A DNA stretch of 64,000 bases, from positions 9,300,001-9,364,000 of the forward strand of contig JAZAYU010000012.1 in assembly GCA_038501625.1 (NCBI GenBank). Direction: 5' to 3'. This stretch comes from Corbicula japonica (lineage: Eukaryota; Mollusca; Bivalvia; Venerida; Cyrenidae). Below, one piece after another: positions 34,771 to 48,001 of this stretch (position 1 is the stretch's first letter; the number at the start of each line of letters is the position of its first letter). A program made the translations under genes and the position numbers. Below the pieces are notes generated by a model, which had not been told where the DNA came from, searched no databases, and was given only the letters and a program-made list of their open reading frames with translations.

Positions 34771-36060
34771 GAGACGATTTCCTAATCACAGTTCCCAATT
34801 CCCTCCTGAAAAAGCGGTCTATCCATGCGTTCTCCTCCTGGGACCTATAATGAACGATTGGACTCGGTGATATATGAACATTCATGGACAGGTACATCAA
34901 TACATGCTCCATTGATAACAACTATTTGCTGTTTGCTAAGCTATATCTATGTGTAAATTCATCTGTAAAACTGTGAATGGACTTACGAGGTCGTCCCAAA
35001 AGAGGCACCAAGATATTATAATTCATGAAAAGTGTATTCTGGTTTATTTTATTCACATATCTTTTATCATATTGATAATAAACAATAAGTTGGGCATTTT
35101 TAGAGGTAGCACCCGAAAATATTCGTTTGAAATCCGTAAATGTATATTTTTTATTTTTAATACCTAAAACGCTGAATCTGGATTTTATATAAAACTCCGT
35201 GGATGAATTGATTACGTAGACTTATTTTGTTATAACGTTGTATTTTAAAATATTTTAATAAGCATGTAGACATTTTCGTAAATATTTTGGCAATCTGGTC
35301 AGACTCAAAATGAGGTTACTGTAAAAAATCATTAACAGAAAAATTGTTAATTTATTATTGTTTGACAACAGATGGGTGTTGGCGGTTGTTTATGTAAAAC
35401 AGATTATCTTAAGCAGCTTAGAACGGCAACATATTGCTTCTACATTTCAGTTTCGTCAAAGAATAAATCTTTATGATACTAATTATATGTATAAAACAAT
35501 AAAAAGGCATGATGGACCGTAGTTATGTACATTTTCATGACTATCCAAGAATAGGCTTAAATTAAACTTGCTCTGTAATATTTTGATTATGTGACGTAAC
35601 TGGTGGCTTTCAAGTTTTCTTTTTTCATATATTTTTATATCTTTGTTATGACTTTTAGACTATTTTATATATTCTTAATCAAAACTTATCGCTTCCTGCA
35701 TAGCTGTGCCGGCTGAATTGAGTCTACACTGTTTGCCATTTGATAACATCCATTTAAAGGAGCAACGTGTAAATTCTTAAATTTATTCTTTACGCTTCGA
35801 CTCAAGTAGAGTTTCGACAATTACCTTAAACTATGTTTGGACTGTAATTGTGAACATATTTACTTATTGAGTTCAGTTTTACCTCTAAAATCTGAGTACA
35901 GATATTTATAAAACTAATACTAGTATTTATAAATAATTGACAGTTATTAATTACAGGATTAACCCTTAAACATTTTGATATGTTTTAGTTGTTGCAGATA
36001 CAACCGTATTTTCAGAGTGACCGTTCGTTTTACTCACTTTCAACTTGCACATGTTTGTTC
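34771..36060. other. No gene recognised
   Basis: AT-rich DNA between the inverted duplication and two copies of the composite repeat. No splice-compatible TIMP exon was found here. Confidence 0.4.
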
Positions 36061-36074
36061 ATATGATAACCTGT

Positions 36075-36660
36075 TGCAACAAGGTGTACACCTAGAACCT
36101 CTAGTGGTGAAAACTTTGCCACTGACAGTTCCAAGTCGGTAACCTCCAGTTTCTCTTTTAGTTAAAAGTTTGTTTTGCCTTATTTGAAATTAATCATTTA
36201 ATAAACAAATGCTTTGTTTTAATCACCTTCTTTGTGATGCATGGGAGTGCTGTGTTTTCTGGGGGTGGTAATTCCTTATATGCGTGTTTTACTATTTAAC
36301 AATGCTATAAGTTTCTTAAATTGTTGTGAGCTTTTGTGTGCGATATTGTCAATTTGATAGATGTGTTGAAGCATGTTCACCAAAAGAACGTGTTCTTGTG
36401 TGTTCACATGAGAACTTTCTGGGACAAGAGTGAGACTGGTGCACCCTAGAACATGGTTTTAACCCACACTGGAATAAATTGTTAAGCAAATGACTTTTCC
36501 ATCACATGATCGTTTTCGTTAATTTGTATATGTTTTGTTTGGAATATATCACTTATTAAACCAATGTTTTCTTTTTTAAACTACTTCTTGGCTGCTAGGG
36601 GGGACTGTGTTTGCTGGGTGTAGCAATTCCTGATATGCACATTTCACATTTTCGGAAATA
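36075..36660 (+). repeat. Two short copies of the dispersed composite repeat in tandem
   Basis: 36,075-36,290 and 36,425-36,655 each run from a GGTGCACCCTAGAAC-like block to a TCCTGATATGCACATTTC-like block. Neither contains the internal array. Not coding. Confidence 0.6.
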
Positions 36661-37463
36661 ATAAAACATGCGTCGCATCCTGAATAATGTTTTTTGTATA
36701 ATAGTCTATTAATTTGTTTTGAAATGACATTGTTTTGACCTCTTGTAGGTTTTTAATGAGGTTTATGTCTTACACATTTCTTACAAATGATGTCTTCGTT
36801 AAAGAAATTACGTAATATTTAAAAGACAACCCATGGGTTAAGTGCTGATGACGGTCAGCAACAAAATATATTGTTAACCGGGTGTTTACAAAAAAAGGTT
36901 TAGGTTCATCAACATAACATGTACTTGCCAGGCAATGTTCTCATGTAAACAAACAAGTGCAAGTTTTCTCGTTAAATTAACTCCAACTGACCGAAGTGCT
37001 GTTTGCAGGTTGAAGCTGATCTATATTATCCACAATTGCAAAAGCATGCAAAAGTGTAAAATAAAAGTGGCTTTAGCCACTGGGAAATAAAGAGGAACTC
37101 GATGTGGAATAATATCATCAAAATAAAGATAAAACACAATTAATAAAGTCCTTAAATTAGTTTTAAAGGTTTTTCGAGAAACAACAAAAGACGCTACTTT
37201 GATATTTAAATATATGAAACTTAAATTCTCAAAATACGACAAATATCAAATGATTTCAGGCTCGGTTTGACCGAGTCTGTTCAGCGGCAGTAATTAAAAT
37301 GCATATTGAAGCACATGTTGCTTAGCCTCATGTTGAGTGCTACGTAATATTTACACAAATATATGCATCGTGACAAACGATGTGGATGGAACGGTAAATT
37401 TGTTAATGAAGAAAATGCGGAGAGCGCATATAAGTTAGTTAAAATGTTCAAAAAAAAAGACTG

Positions 37464-39590
37464 GTGAAATATGCATATCAGGAATCGACACATTCAGAAA
37501 AAATAGCCTCCCCACACAATCAAGAAGAAGATAGAGGGAAAGAGCACCCCAAACGATTAACAACAAGAGCTGTCAGAGGAGACAGCATGCTCGACTATTC
37601 GAATCATTTGAAACAAATGCAATTTGAAGATTAAAACAATAACAAATATGGCCATACATTCACATGCAATCGGGAAAAATATTAACAAGTGAATGGTAAG
37701 GGAGAAATTCATTTCAAATAACAGAAATAATTACTTAATGTACCATAAATATTAAAATGAATAGGGGAATAAGTATAAAATATTTTTGAATTTTGAAATC
37801 CCTTCATTCATAAAGAAGTAATAGCCCGAACAAATAAATTCAAGATTTGGTAACTGTGACCTTGACCTTGATCTTACAGGCATGGGTAATGTATGCAACA
37901 CACCGCCTTGTCATGGTGAACATTTGTGCCAAGTTATTTTGAAAACCCACCATTCAAAACAAAGTTATAGCCCCGACAAGAAAATTCTATTTTTAATAAC
38001 AGTGACCTTGACCTTGGACCTACAGGCAAGGACATGGTTCACGACTCACCATCTTGTCATGGTGAACATTTCTGCCAAGTTATTTTGAAATTACTCTATT
38101 CCTTACGTAGTTACAACCCTGACAAGAAAATTCTATTTTAGTAACAGTGACCTAGACCTTGGACCTACAGGCATGGGCATGGTACGGGATACACCACCTT
38201 GTCATGATGAACATTTGTGTCAAGTTATTTTGAAATCACTATATTCCTAACGAAGTTACAGCCCGGACAAGAGAATTATATTTTTTAGTAACAGTGACCT
38301 TGACCTACAGGCATGGGCATGGTATGCGATACACCGCCCTGTCATGAGGAACATTTGTGTCAAGTTATTTTGAAATCCCTCCATTTATAATAAAGTTACA
38401 GCCCAGAAAAGAAAATTCTATTTTTAGTAACAGTGACCTTGACCTTGGACCTTCAGGCTTGGGTATTGTGCGGATAAACTGCCTTGTCATACTGAACATT
38501 TGTGCAAAGTTATTTTGAAATCCCTCCATTCATAACAAAGTAACAGCCCCGACAAGAGAATTCTATTTTTAGTAACAGTGACCTTGACCTTTGACCTAAA
38601 GCCATGGGCATGGTACACGACACACCGCCCTGTCATGGTGAACATTTGTGTCAAGGTATTTTGAAATCCCTCCATTCATAACGAAGTTACAGCCTGGACA
38701 AGAAAAGTCTATTTTTAGTAAGAGTGACCTTGACCTTGGATCTACAGGCATGGGTATTGTGCGGACACACAGCCTTGTCATAGTGAACATTTGTGCCAAG
38801 TTATTTTGAAATCCCTCCATTCATAACGAAGTAACAGCCTGGTGAAGAAAATTCTATTTTAGTAACAGTGACCTTGACCATCGACCTACAGGCTTGGGCA
38901 TGTACGTGACATACTGTCTTGATATGGTGAACAATTATACCAAGTTATTTAAAACTCCAATAAGAAATAACAAAGTTAAGAGCGGACATGATTTTGCAAG
39001 AAAATTCTATTTTTAGTAACAGTGACCTTGACCTTGGACCTACAGGCATGGGTAATTTACGCGACACACCACCTTGTCATGGTGAACGTTTGTGCCAAGT
39101 TATTTTGAAATCCCTCCATTTATAATGCAGTGAAGGACCAAGTGTATATTTCGCTTAACACAAAATGTAAGTGAGGCATAATTTGAAAAATATTGGAAGT
39201 AGGGTTATAGGTCTTGTGGGTTATGATGTAGATTTTGATGGTGAAAATATATTTCAAGTTTCAAGGCAATATCTCAAGTAGTTTTAAAGTTATGGGCAAA
39301 ATGCATATTTTGCTTAACACAAAAAATTAGAAAAAAGGGGCATAACTTGAAAAATATTTTTAGCAGAGTTATGGGTGTTGTTGGTAATGATGTAGAATTT
39401 GATGGTGAATATATATTCCAAGTTTCAAGTTGATATCATAAGTAGTTATTAAGTTATGGACCAAAGTGCATATTTTGTTTAACGGACGCCGACGCCGACG
39501 CCGACACCGGGGCGAGTAGGATAGCTCCCCTATTATTCGAATAGTCGAGCTAAAAATGAGAACCCGAGGAAAGCAATAAGCTAACAATAA
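37464..39590. repeat. Second long form of the composite repeat with internal tandem array
   Basis: The left half (37,464-37,555) has ATATGCATATCAGGAATC and CCTCCCCACACAATC. The insert runs from 37,562 to 39,554 and is bounded by GCTCGACTATTCGAA and TTCGAATAGTCGAGC. Inside, about ten units near 120 bp carry AGTAACAGTGACCTTGACC, TGTCATGGTGAACATTTGTG and CCCTCCATTCATAACGAAG. The other half of the composite repeat resumes at TAAAAATGAGAACCCG. Open frames inside are repeat artefacts. Confidence 0.75.
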
Positions 39591-39799
39591 GGAAATACAT
39601 CTATGCCTTTGCACCCTGTTAACAAGAATATCAACGCCATTACGTGTTCGCACGGTTTTAATGGAGTAAATAACATTAACGCATAATTCAAATGTTAATA
39701 TTTATCTACATTGCCCAGTTAAATATATATTGTTGAAAATTCTTTTTCGGTTCCTTCCTTCTTTATCGGAGGTGTTTCTTCATCGTAGAACAAGATAAC

Positions 39800-42700
39800 T
39801 TACTTCCTAGGTGCCACGATTATATCCTGCAAAGAAACATTTGAAGAAAATTTAAAACTTTATAAGTTCACTTTTTTGATTCTGCATGATTCAGAGACAT
39901 TTGTTTTGGAACAATAATTTTATAATTTTTTAATGCATTTTAAAAATGTGTGATGGTTCTAAATGTCATGGTAAAATGAATTACATTGTTAACATTAAAC
40001 TTGATTTACCATTGGAATGAAAATATTCGTAATAAATCAAAGTTATAGTAATTGTTTTTTTCTACTGCTAAAGTTCAGAATTTCTATTGTAGAATCAAGA
40101 ATATTGCCTTATGAAAAACAAAAAGTGTCATAAGAAATTCGAGAAACAACACTGAGTTTGTATTAAATACTTTTCACTTTGGTAGGATTTGACTGAAATA
40201 TAAATAGCTATGCAATTTAGGGGATTGTTATGGAGTTGCATTATTGCGGAACAATCGGTAACTAAGCTCCCTTTTCTTCTCCAGTCTTTGGCGATGTGGG
40301 GAAGTAGTGTCCGCTGAATGTGGTTTTTTCTGATATGCCTATTATTTCACTTTTTTAAACAAGCCTAGTAAACAAAAAGTTTTTTTGGTTATAAATACTG
40401 ATATAACACGTACCGTGTCGGAATGAGCAATCGCTAGACAGTTTGGTGGATTGCTCTTCAGTTGCATTATTGCGAACGGAAAAGGCGTTGGCTGCGTTAT
40501 GGACATGCAGAGATTTATTCTCATTTTCTTGGCTTGTTTATCAACCACACCTGAATAAAATAAGGATATATTGCAATGTCTTATATAAATAGTCTTTTGC
40601 TGTTATAATCAGGTCATGATGGATATTCTCACGACCACTATTTGTGACAAATTAAGGAACTATAGTTAACATCAAACCCATACTTATTAACATTAATGAC
40701 GTCAACAACCTTAGTACTTAATTAGTTTAATCAGACTAGACAATAGCACACTAAAGCAATGTATTCTTTTAATAGGTTTTAATATTATAATTTTATAAGA
40801 CATTTCATTTATTAACCACAGAAAAACATATTTACATTATATATTATAAAACAGTTCTAACATTTATAGCGTTTGTATTTGCAAAAATATTTGCGATACA
40901 TTTATGATTCACAATAAAACACAGTTTTAATATATTAAAAAAATAAATATAAAAAAAATCAACGACTGTGTCAGAGTAGATACGCTTGATAATATTTAGA
41001 CACGTTTACCCGAGATTAGGTATGTTTTCCCTTTTTGAAGGTACGATCCACACATGGCCCCATCACTTGCAGTATATACACGCCGTTGGTTATCTACAAG
41101 TTCTTCAAAGCTAAACTGAAAAGATTAATACACGATAAATACAAGATTAATACAAGACAAATAGGCGATTGAAATTGATTTAGTCAAAGTCTAGATTACA
41201 ATTTTTAAAAAAGGACAAAGCTATGTATATATGCTTCTTAATTCTTAATTAGAGAAGAAACAGATTTGACAATATTGAAATTTTTAAGATTATAAACCAC
41301 TTCGAAGACATCAACTATGAAAAAGTCTTCAAATGCATCATAATATCACAAGTGGATACATATTAAGAATTAAAAAAAAATAAATCACTAAAACTGAACA
41401 CCTTTCCTGCTGGAAGTATTGATCTATTGAACGGTTTAAAGGAAATTCATTATGCAGCAAAAGAGTTGTTAGTTAAGATCAAACTTGACAAAGAATGGGC
41501 TTATAAAAGATTTAGTATTGACAATAAAAATGAACTGGGCATAGTAAATGATAATTGTATAGGGGGAGTACACAAGTCATCGACATTTTGAAATCATCGA
41601 GGTGTTGTTAAAAGCTGTAATAATATCATCTCGATGTTCGGTAGAAAGAGATAACATAAAATCTCTTTCATAACAGTATAAAAACAGATCAGCAACAAGA
41701 GGTGCACAATTCGTACCCATTGGGATGCCTATTACTTGGTGTATTCAACGTATAAGGAATGTTGTCAGGATGCCTTAGTTTCTATGGAAGCCATTTAAAT
41801 ATTTTTGTGTTCAAGAACCTATGACGTTTCTAACATTAATTTTAAATGTGTTTCTTTTTTTGTGCGTAAGAACCTTAACGAAACTTGTGAATACTTGTAT
41901 TTCAACAAGAACAACGAAACGGTTTACATAGTTTTGTGTTCGTATTATGAAAGATGAATATTAATTACATGCCAGAGAAGGCGAAAAATTAAATCTTAGA
42001 TTATATGAAAAGTACTCTTTCGGTTTTATGTACAATATTTACTGTATTCTAGTATTGTCCGACTTGTTTTTCTAGGCTCCTAATTTCTCCAGTGAACATT
42101 TTTGTAAAAAGTTACAGGTTAAAACAGTGCTCATGGGATGTCGAAAGAAACAAAATTCATATTTACTTAAATGTAATATTGCTTTTATTTGTTTAAAACA
42201 TTTTCGCCGTATTTGATTTCCTTTGATAAAAAATAACCAGTGCACAAATATTTGGGTTATACAAAATAAGTAGGACTAACGAATAACAAATTTGGATAAA
42301 AAACAACATGACAGCGAAAGTAAATTTTCGTGCACAATGAAATAAAAAAAACAATGAAATAAAAAAAAAACAATGAAAAAGGATTTATTTTGAAAATGAA
42401 GTTATGATTAAATGACCTACCTTCCATTTTTGTTTAATTCTTATTCTGAAAAAACCATCAAACGTTGGCAACGGGTCACCGCCGCTTTTGTAGTCACTTC
42501 TCACACGCACTTTCAACACTGGGGAAGAAACCGACATTTTGAGTTTTTTTTACCTACGACCTTTCATATAGACATGGAAAAGTATTTTGCTTTCTTGCCT
42601 TTTTAAAATGTGTTGAATAATTACATTAACACATTAATTATTATTTTACCAATCGATGAATATGTAAATGTATATGTAGTAATTAAAACAATATGTATGA

Positions 42701-43052
42701 TTTTGTGTATTTTGATAAACTTTTAAGCCATAAGGCCGAAACTTTAAATAAATGATTGAATTTGACCGAGTTGGATGTCGGATATTCCTTATGATAATTT
42801 GGAGATGCAAACAATATGTTTAAATAAATTACATACTCATCATTTGCATTAGGTTTTATCGTTATTGAACTTTGAATGTAAGGTTAGGCTAATGTGTGTG
42901 AATCACTGAAATCGAATATAATCTAATTCAAACTTACCAAAATCAGCATTACAATATTTTTTCTCTAACGATGTTGGCATGCAGCTGCAAGCCGAACCAT
43001 TGTGTAGCACACTCACTAAGGCAAGGATTCCAAACCAGACTGAAGACCCCAT
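39800..43052 (-). CDS. TIMP: Tissue inhibitor of metalloproteinase (TIMP), second gene, 5 exons, 160 aa
   Basis: Coding exons on the minus strand are 43052-42938, 42518-42421, 41115-41010, 40550-40414 and 39826-39800, with GT-AG borders and matching phases 1, 0, 1 and 0. The signal peptide (SVWFGILALVSVLHNGSA) is followed by CSC at the mature N-terminus, then KKYCNADFVLKVRVRSD, FFRIRIKQKWK, RVYTASDGAMCG, KTYLISG, INLC and PPNC. Six cysteines are expected to give the three N-TIMP disulfides. The first three introns sit at the same codons and phases as in the neighbour at 29921-32556, so the two genes are tandem duplicates. This copy continues past the last cysteine (LAIAHSDT) into a short fifth exon encoding DIIVAPRK-stop. 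That last exon is the weakest part, because it rests on one acceptor and 27 bases. The product is a secreted metalloproteinase inhibitor by family; targets are unknown. Confidence 0.85.
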
Positions 43053-44179
43053 TATTCAATTCCGATTTGTGTATAGTATTATACTCCACTGCGGATATAT
43101 TTTTTCTAACGGTATGACTTACTTCAGGCGAAATGCTTACTTTAAGTGTTAAAGTTCATCCCCTGATGGAAATATTTGAGCGACCATATGTTAACGTGTA
43201 AGTAGTTTCGATTATTTATAGGTCTTTTGCAAATCTTTATGTTTATTTCGTATTAGAACTGTAGCAGCTTTTTGAGGTATTTATTTAGTAACCATTGCCA
43301 CCACGGAATTTGTTTCTAAAAATTGTTATTTTTTATTTTTAATATAACTATTTAATTAACTAAAGCGTGCAACCAGCTATAGTATTCGTATAAAAAATAG
43401 TAGGCAAGTAACATATTTATAGAAAACGTAAAAAAACTACTTTTTTGTTTTTAATTGTCACGTGATAGTTATAATCATCACGTGATTTGTTACGTCACTT
43501 GTGTTGCAAGAGATTTGTGCCAATCAAATTGCTGCGTGGAGATTGTCATAAATGGACTGAGCAAAGTAATTAAGTGACTGTTTTATTCTGTCACTGATCG
43601 TTTCTATAGCAAATAAATGCAGACAAGTAATGTCAACCATATAAACGAGGTGAGACTTCCGATTTCTGCATCGAATCGGACAAGGCGTCCGATTGACTAC
43701 TAGTAATAACGGAACGTTTATATATTTAGATCATGTCAGAAAAGAAGGAAATGTATGCAAATATGGTAAGATAAACTTCAGTTTAAGAAAATATTCCAAA
43801 TTTTGATATTGCGTCTACTGAGAAGCGAACCCGCACCGTAACGGCAACAGCAGCCATGCAATTCCGTCAACGCAACCGAAAAGGATATTAAAATTAAATA
43901 ACAAAAACAAATGACAGTTTAAACGGTCTATTTATTCAAATTAAAATAAACTGTTTATATTCCAAGGATACTTTATATGTACACAACATTTGTTCGGTTC
44001 TTCTTTTTTAAATTGGAGATATTTTTTAGTAGAACAGGGAACAAGTGCCTCCAGTACACTCTACAACGAAATGTTTTAATAGTGGTTTAAAGGTCATAAA
44101 CATGTGTGTTTTTTTCAAACAATGTGTGGGCTATGTTATAGTTAAACAGTGTTTAAATAAATGTAATAAAATTGCTATA
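43053..44179. other. Upstream region of the second TIMP gene
   Basis: Contains the E-box/CRE-like cluster near 43,470. No other gene was seen. A 67-codon frame at 44,045 runs into the tandem array and is not supported. Confidence 0.4.
43459..43498 (-). promoter_or_regulatory. Two TCACGTGAT boxes plus a TTACGTCA-like box upstream of the second TIMP gene
   Basis: About 400 bases upstream of the TIMP start codon at 43052, two identical nine-base words TCACGTGAT (43459-43467, 43479-43487) are followed by TTACGTCAC. CACGTG is the canonical E-box of bHLH factors, and TTACGTCA resembles a CRE/bZIP site. Clustering upstream of a gene makes a regulatory role possible. There is no direct evidence, and no convincing TATA box was identified. 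Confidence 0.3.
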
Positions 44180-46760
44180 ATATTAAAGGCTTTAATTTCT
44201 CGATGGCTTTTCTGGGGTCAAAAACTAGGTTACAGTGCCCAAATATAGAAAAAAAATCTTACAAAATACTCTAGATGTTACATTTGAAGCCCAAATATCT
44301 TGGAAATATTTCAGAAAGGTTGTTTCGATCATTTCTAGATCAAATGTTTTTTGGGTCATTCGGAGTCAAAAACTAGGTCACACAGCCCAAATATGGTAAA
44401 GCCTTGTAAACACTCTAGAGGTAACTTTTTTGCCAAATTTCCTGAAAAACTGTCAGAAAAGTTGTTAAGATAATTTCTAGCTCAAGTTCAAATATGTGTC
44501 ATCTGGGGTTAAAAAACTAAGTAACAAATCCTGTATATGGAAAAACCTTGTTAACACTCTAGAGGTAAAAGTTTCAGCCAAATATCCTGAAAATTTGTCA
44601 GAAAAATTGTTTCAATGATTTCAAGGTCAAGTTTGAATATTGGTCATTTTGGGTCAAAAACTAGGCCAAGGAGCCCAAATTCGGAAAAACCTTGTTAACA
44701 CCCTAGAGGTAAATTAGCCCATATATCCTTGCATATTATAGATTACTTAAATTTTAAAAATAAATAGAGAACCATGACATGCTTCCTAACACCAAGGATA
44801 ACGCAATAAAGAGCAAGCCCTTGTTTCCATTGCGGTCCTTGATTGTTAATAAGTTAATAAGTATTATACTTATTAAATAAGTGATTAGAATGTATGTCAG
44901 AAAGGTTGTTTGGTTGATTTCTCGCCCAAAATCGAATATGGGTCATGTGGGGTCAAAAATAGGTCACAGAGCACAAAAATAGAAATATCTTGTTAAGGCT
45001 CTAAAAGCTACTGTTTCAGTCCAAATATCCTGACAATTTTTCAGAAAAAATGTTTCAATGTTTAATAGGTCTAGTTTGAATATTGGAAATCTGTGGTCAA
45101 AAACTAGGTCACAGAGCCCTAATTTGGAAAAACATTGTTAACACTCTACAGGTAACATTTTCAGCCCAAATATTCTGGAAATAAGTCAGAAAGGTTGATT
45201 TGATGATTTCTAGGTCAAGTTCGAATATGGGTCATATGGGGTCAACAACTAGGACACAGATCCCCAAAATAGAAATATTTTGTTAAGGCTCTAGGGGCTA
45301 CTATTTCAGTCCAAATATCTGACAATTTGTCAAAAAGGTTGTTTTGTTGAATTCTGGCTGAAGTTTTGATATATGTCACCTGGGATCAAAAACTTGGTCA
45401 CACAGCCCAAATACGATAAAATCTTGTCAACACTCTAGAGGTTACATTTTCTGCCCTAATACCCTGAAAATTTGTAGAAAGGTTGTTTAGATGATTTCTA
45501 GCCCAAGTTCGAATATGGTTCATGTGGGGTCAAAAACTAGGTCACTAAGCCTAAATATGGTAAAAACCTGAAAATATGTCAGAAAGGTTATTATTATTAG
45601 CTTAAGTTCGAATATGCTTTATCTGCGGTTAAAATAAGGTCACCCAGCCCGAATATGCAAAAACCTTGTTTACACTCTAGAGGTAACACTTTCAGTCCAA
45701 ATATCCTGGAAATATGTCAGAAAAGTTGTTTCGATGATTTCTAGCCCATGTAAGAATGAGGGTCATGTGGGGTCAAAAACTAGTAACAGCGCCCAAATTT
45801 GGAAAAAAAACAACCTGATAACACTCTAGAGGTTACATTTTCAGCCCAATTGTTCTGGAAATATGTCAGACAGGTTGTTTTGATGATTTCCAGCCCAAGT
45901 TGAAATATGGGTAATATGGGGTAAAACACTAGGTCACAAAGCCCAAATAAGGAAAAAACTTGTTAACACTCTAGAGGTTACATTTTCAGGCCAAATATCC
46001 TCACTATTTGTCAGAAAGGTTGTTTTGATGATGTAAGCTCAATTTTTAAAATGGGTTATTTGGGGTATACAACTAGGTCACTTAGCATAAAATATGGGAA
46101 AACCTTGTAAACACTCTGCAGGTAACATTTTCAGCCATGGAAATATGCCAGAAAGGTTGTTCCGATGATTCTTAGTCCAATTTGGAATATGGGTCATCTG
46201 GGGTCATAAACTAGGCCACAGAGATCAAATATGGAAAAGCCTTGTTACAATGTAACACTCTAGAGGTAACATTCTCAGCCCAAATATCCTGGAAATATGT
46301 CAGAAAGGTTGTTTCGATAATTTCTAGCTTAGATTAGAATATAAGTCATATGGGGTCAAAAACTAGGTCACATAGCCCAAAAATAGCAAAATCATTTTAA
46401 GACTCTAGAGGCAACTGTTTCAGTCCGAATATCCTGGCAATTTGTCAGAAAGGTTGTTTGGTTGATTTCTAGCCCAAGTTCGAATATGGGTCACATGGGG
46501 TCAAAAACTAGGTCACACAGCATAAACATGGGAAAACCTTGTTAACAGTCTAGATGTTACTTTTTTCAGCCCACATATCCTGGAAATATGTCAGAGAGGT
46601 TGTTTCAATGATTTCTAGCCCAAATTCGAATATGGGTCGTGTGGGGTCAAAAAGTAGGTCACAGGGCTGAAATATGGAAAAACACTCTAGAAATTACATT
46701 CTCAGCCCAGATATCCTTGAATTTGTCAGAAAGTTTTTTCCCGAGGATTTCTAGTTTTAG
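44180..46760. repeat. Tandem array, about sixteen diverged units of roughly 150-170 bp
   Basis: Each unit contains GGGTCAAAAACTAGGTCACA, ACCTTGTTAACACTCTAGAG, TTTCAGCCCAAATATCCTGG and AGAAAGGTTGTTTCGATGAT. Near 44,740-44,900 the array is interrupted by unrelated DNA. It has no coding frame and no obvious inverted ends. Confidence 0.85.
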
Positions 46761-48001
46761 TAATGTGTTGTTTATTGATCACCTCAATTGCTAATTTAAT
46801 TGCACTATTTTCACAACATAGGGTTGATAAATGACATTTGTCTTGTAATCAGTACACATCTTGGATCTCTCTATGGTAAGGCCAGAGTTTTTATATCTCT
46901 TGGTTTAGGCAACTGCCTATTAATAAGAATGCCAATGTTGAAGCTGAAGTCAGTTTCACAGAGAAATGTGGCCATTTGGTCATTGGTGAGAGACAGACGG
47001 TCAGTTCATCAAGAGATGGGTGATGGTACTGACTGCAGTTTTGCCGATTCTGTTGTAACTGTACCAGCTGAGGGTCGAAATAAACAAGCAATATTTCACA
47101 AGTTGTATTAACCCTTTCCTCAATAGACACACCTTTATTGTGTGGGCGAACAGTTTAGATCTAGATCAGCCGGCACGTCCATGATGTAGATCAGCCGGCA
47201 CATACGTGCCGTCTGATCAGGATCTGCACTGTTCGCATTTTGATTTGTTAAGTTATTTCTGATCAAAATGCAACCAGTGCAGATCCTGATCAGACAGCAC
47301 GGATGTGCCAGCTGATCTGGATCTACACTGATCGCACATGCGAAAAAATATGTATATATGGAGGAAAGGGTTTAGTCTCGCACATACACTTAACAACTTT
47401 TTTAAGTATAAACCTTCGTACTGGGGCATTACAGGCTTGATTTTTGGGCTATTGCCCGAAAACTTTTAATAAACCATGGAATGAATACTAACTGGTTTAT
47501 TAGTAAAACTTCATTCAAAATGACAGACAACTGACTGCTCAAAATCATTTAGAATACTGACACCCACAGAATACAAATTCACAACATCAGTTAATAAAGC
47601 GTATGTTCAACTTAATAAACGAATTATGCGTACATATAAATGAACATTTGGAACCTTAAAATATGCTATCCTTCTATTTCTGTTAAATTAAATTCATTTC
47701 GTTCTGATCTTTATGTTTTACGTATAACCGTTGATAGTCGAACCCCCTTTTTGAGCAAATCAGTTTAAATGCATAAAAATGTAGTCACCTTTCTTTTAGT
47801 TTTCCAATATGCCTGTCAAATTTGACCAATTTTTCTAATAAATCAGTTAGTATTTATTGCATTTTTATTGAAAGTTTTAGAGCAACGAAGGTGTATACTT
47901 TAAAAAGTTTTTAAGTGTATTAACCAGGTCCGTAACAACTTTGTTAAAATCAGTTGTACTTGTGTGAGTGATAAAGGGCCATCATTGCCCTCTTGTTGAT
48001 T
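46760..48001. other. No supported gene besides the repeat at 47,136-47,370
   Basis: A 103-codon plus-strand frame at 46,800-47,111 and a 79-codon minus-strand frame overlap each other. Neither shows a motif I recognise or clear splice support. Confidence 0.35.
47136..47370. repeat. Dispersed palindromic repeat (GATCAGACAGCAC family), two-arm copy
   Basis: AGATCAGCCGGCACATACG, CTGATCAGGATCTGCACTG and their inverted partners CAGTGCAGATCCTGATCAG and TGATCTGGATCTACACTG make a double hairpin. Related copies lie at about 50,030-50,280, 50,401-50,560, 54,055-54,160, 54,660-54,830, 55,760-55,835, 56,775-56,965, 57,195-57,290, 57,700-57,800, 59,268-59,440 and 63,590-63,800. Confidence 0.8.

Noticed and set aside
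46800..47130. Overlapping 103-aa (+) and 79-aa (-) ORFs
   Set aside because: No motif, no clear exon borders, and each is as plausible as the other.
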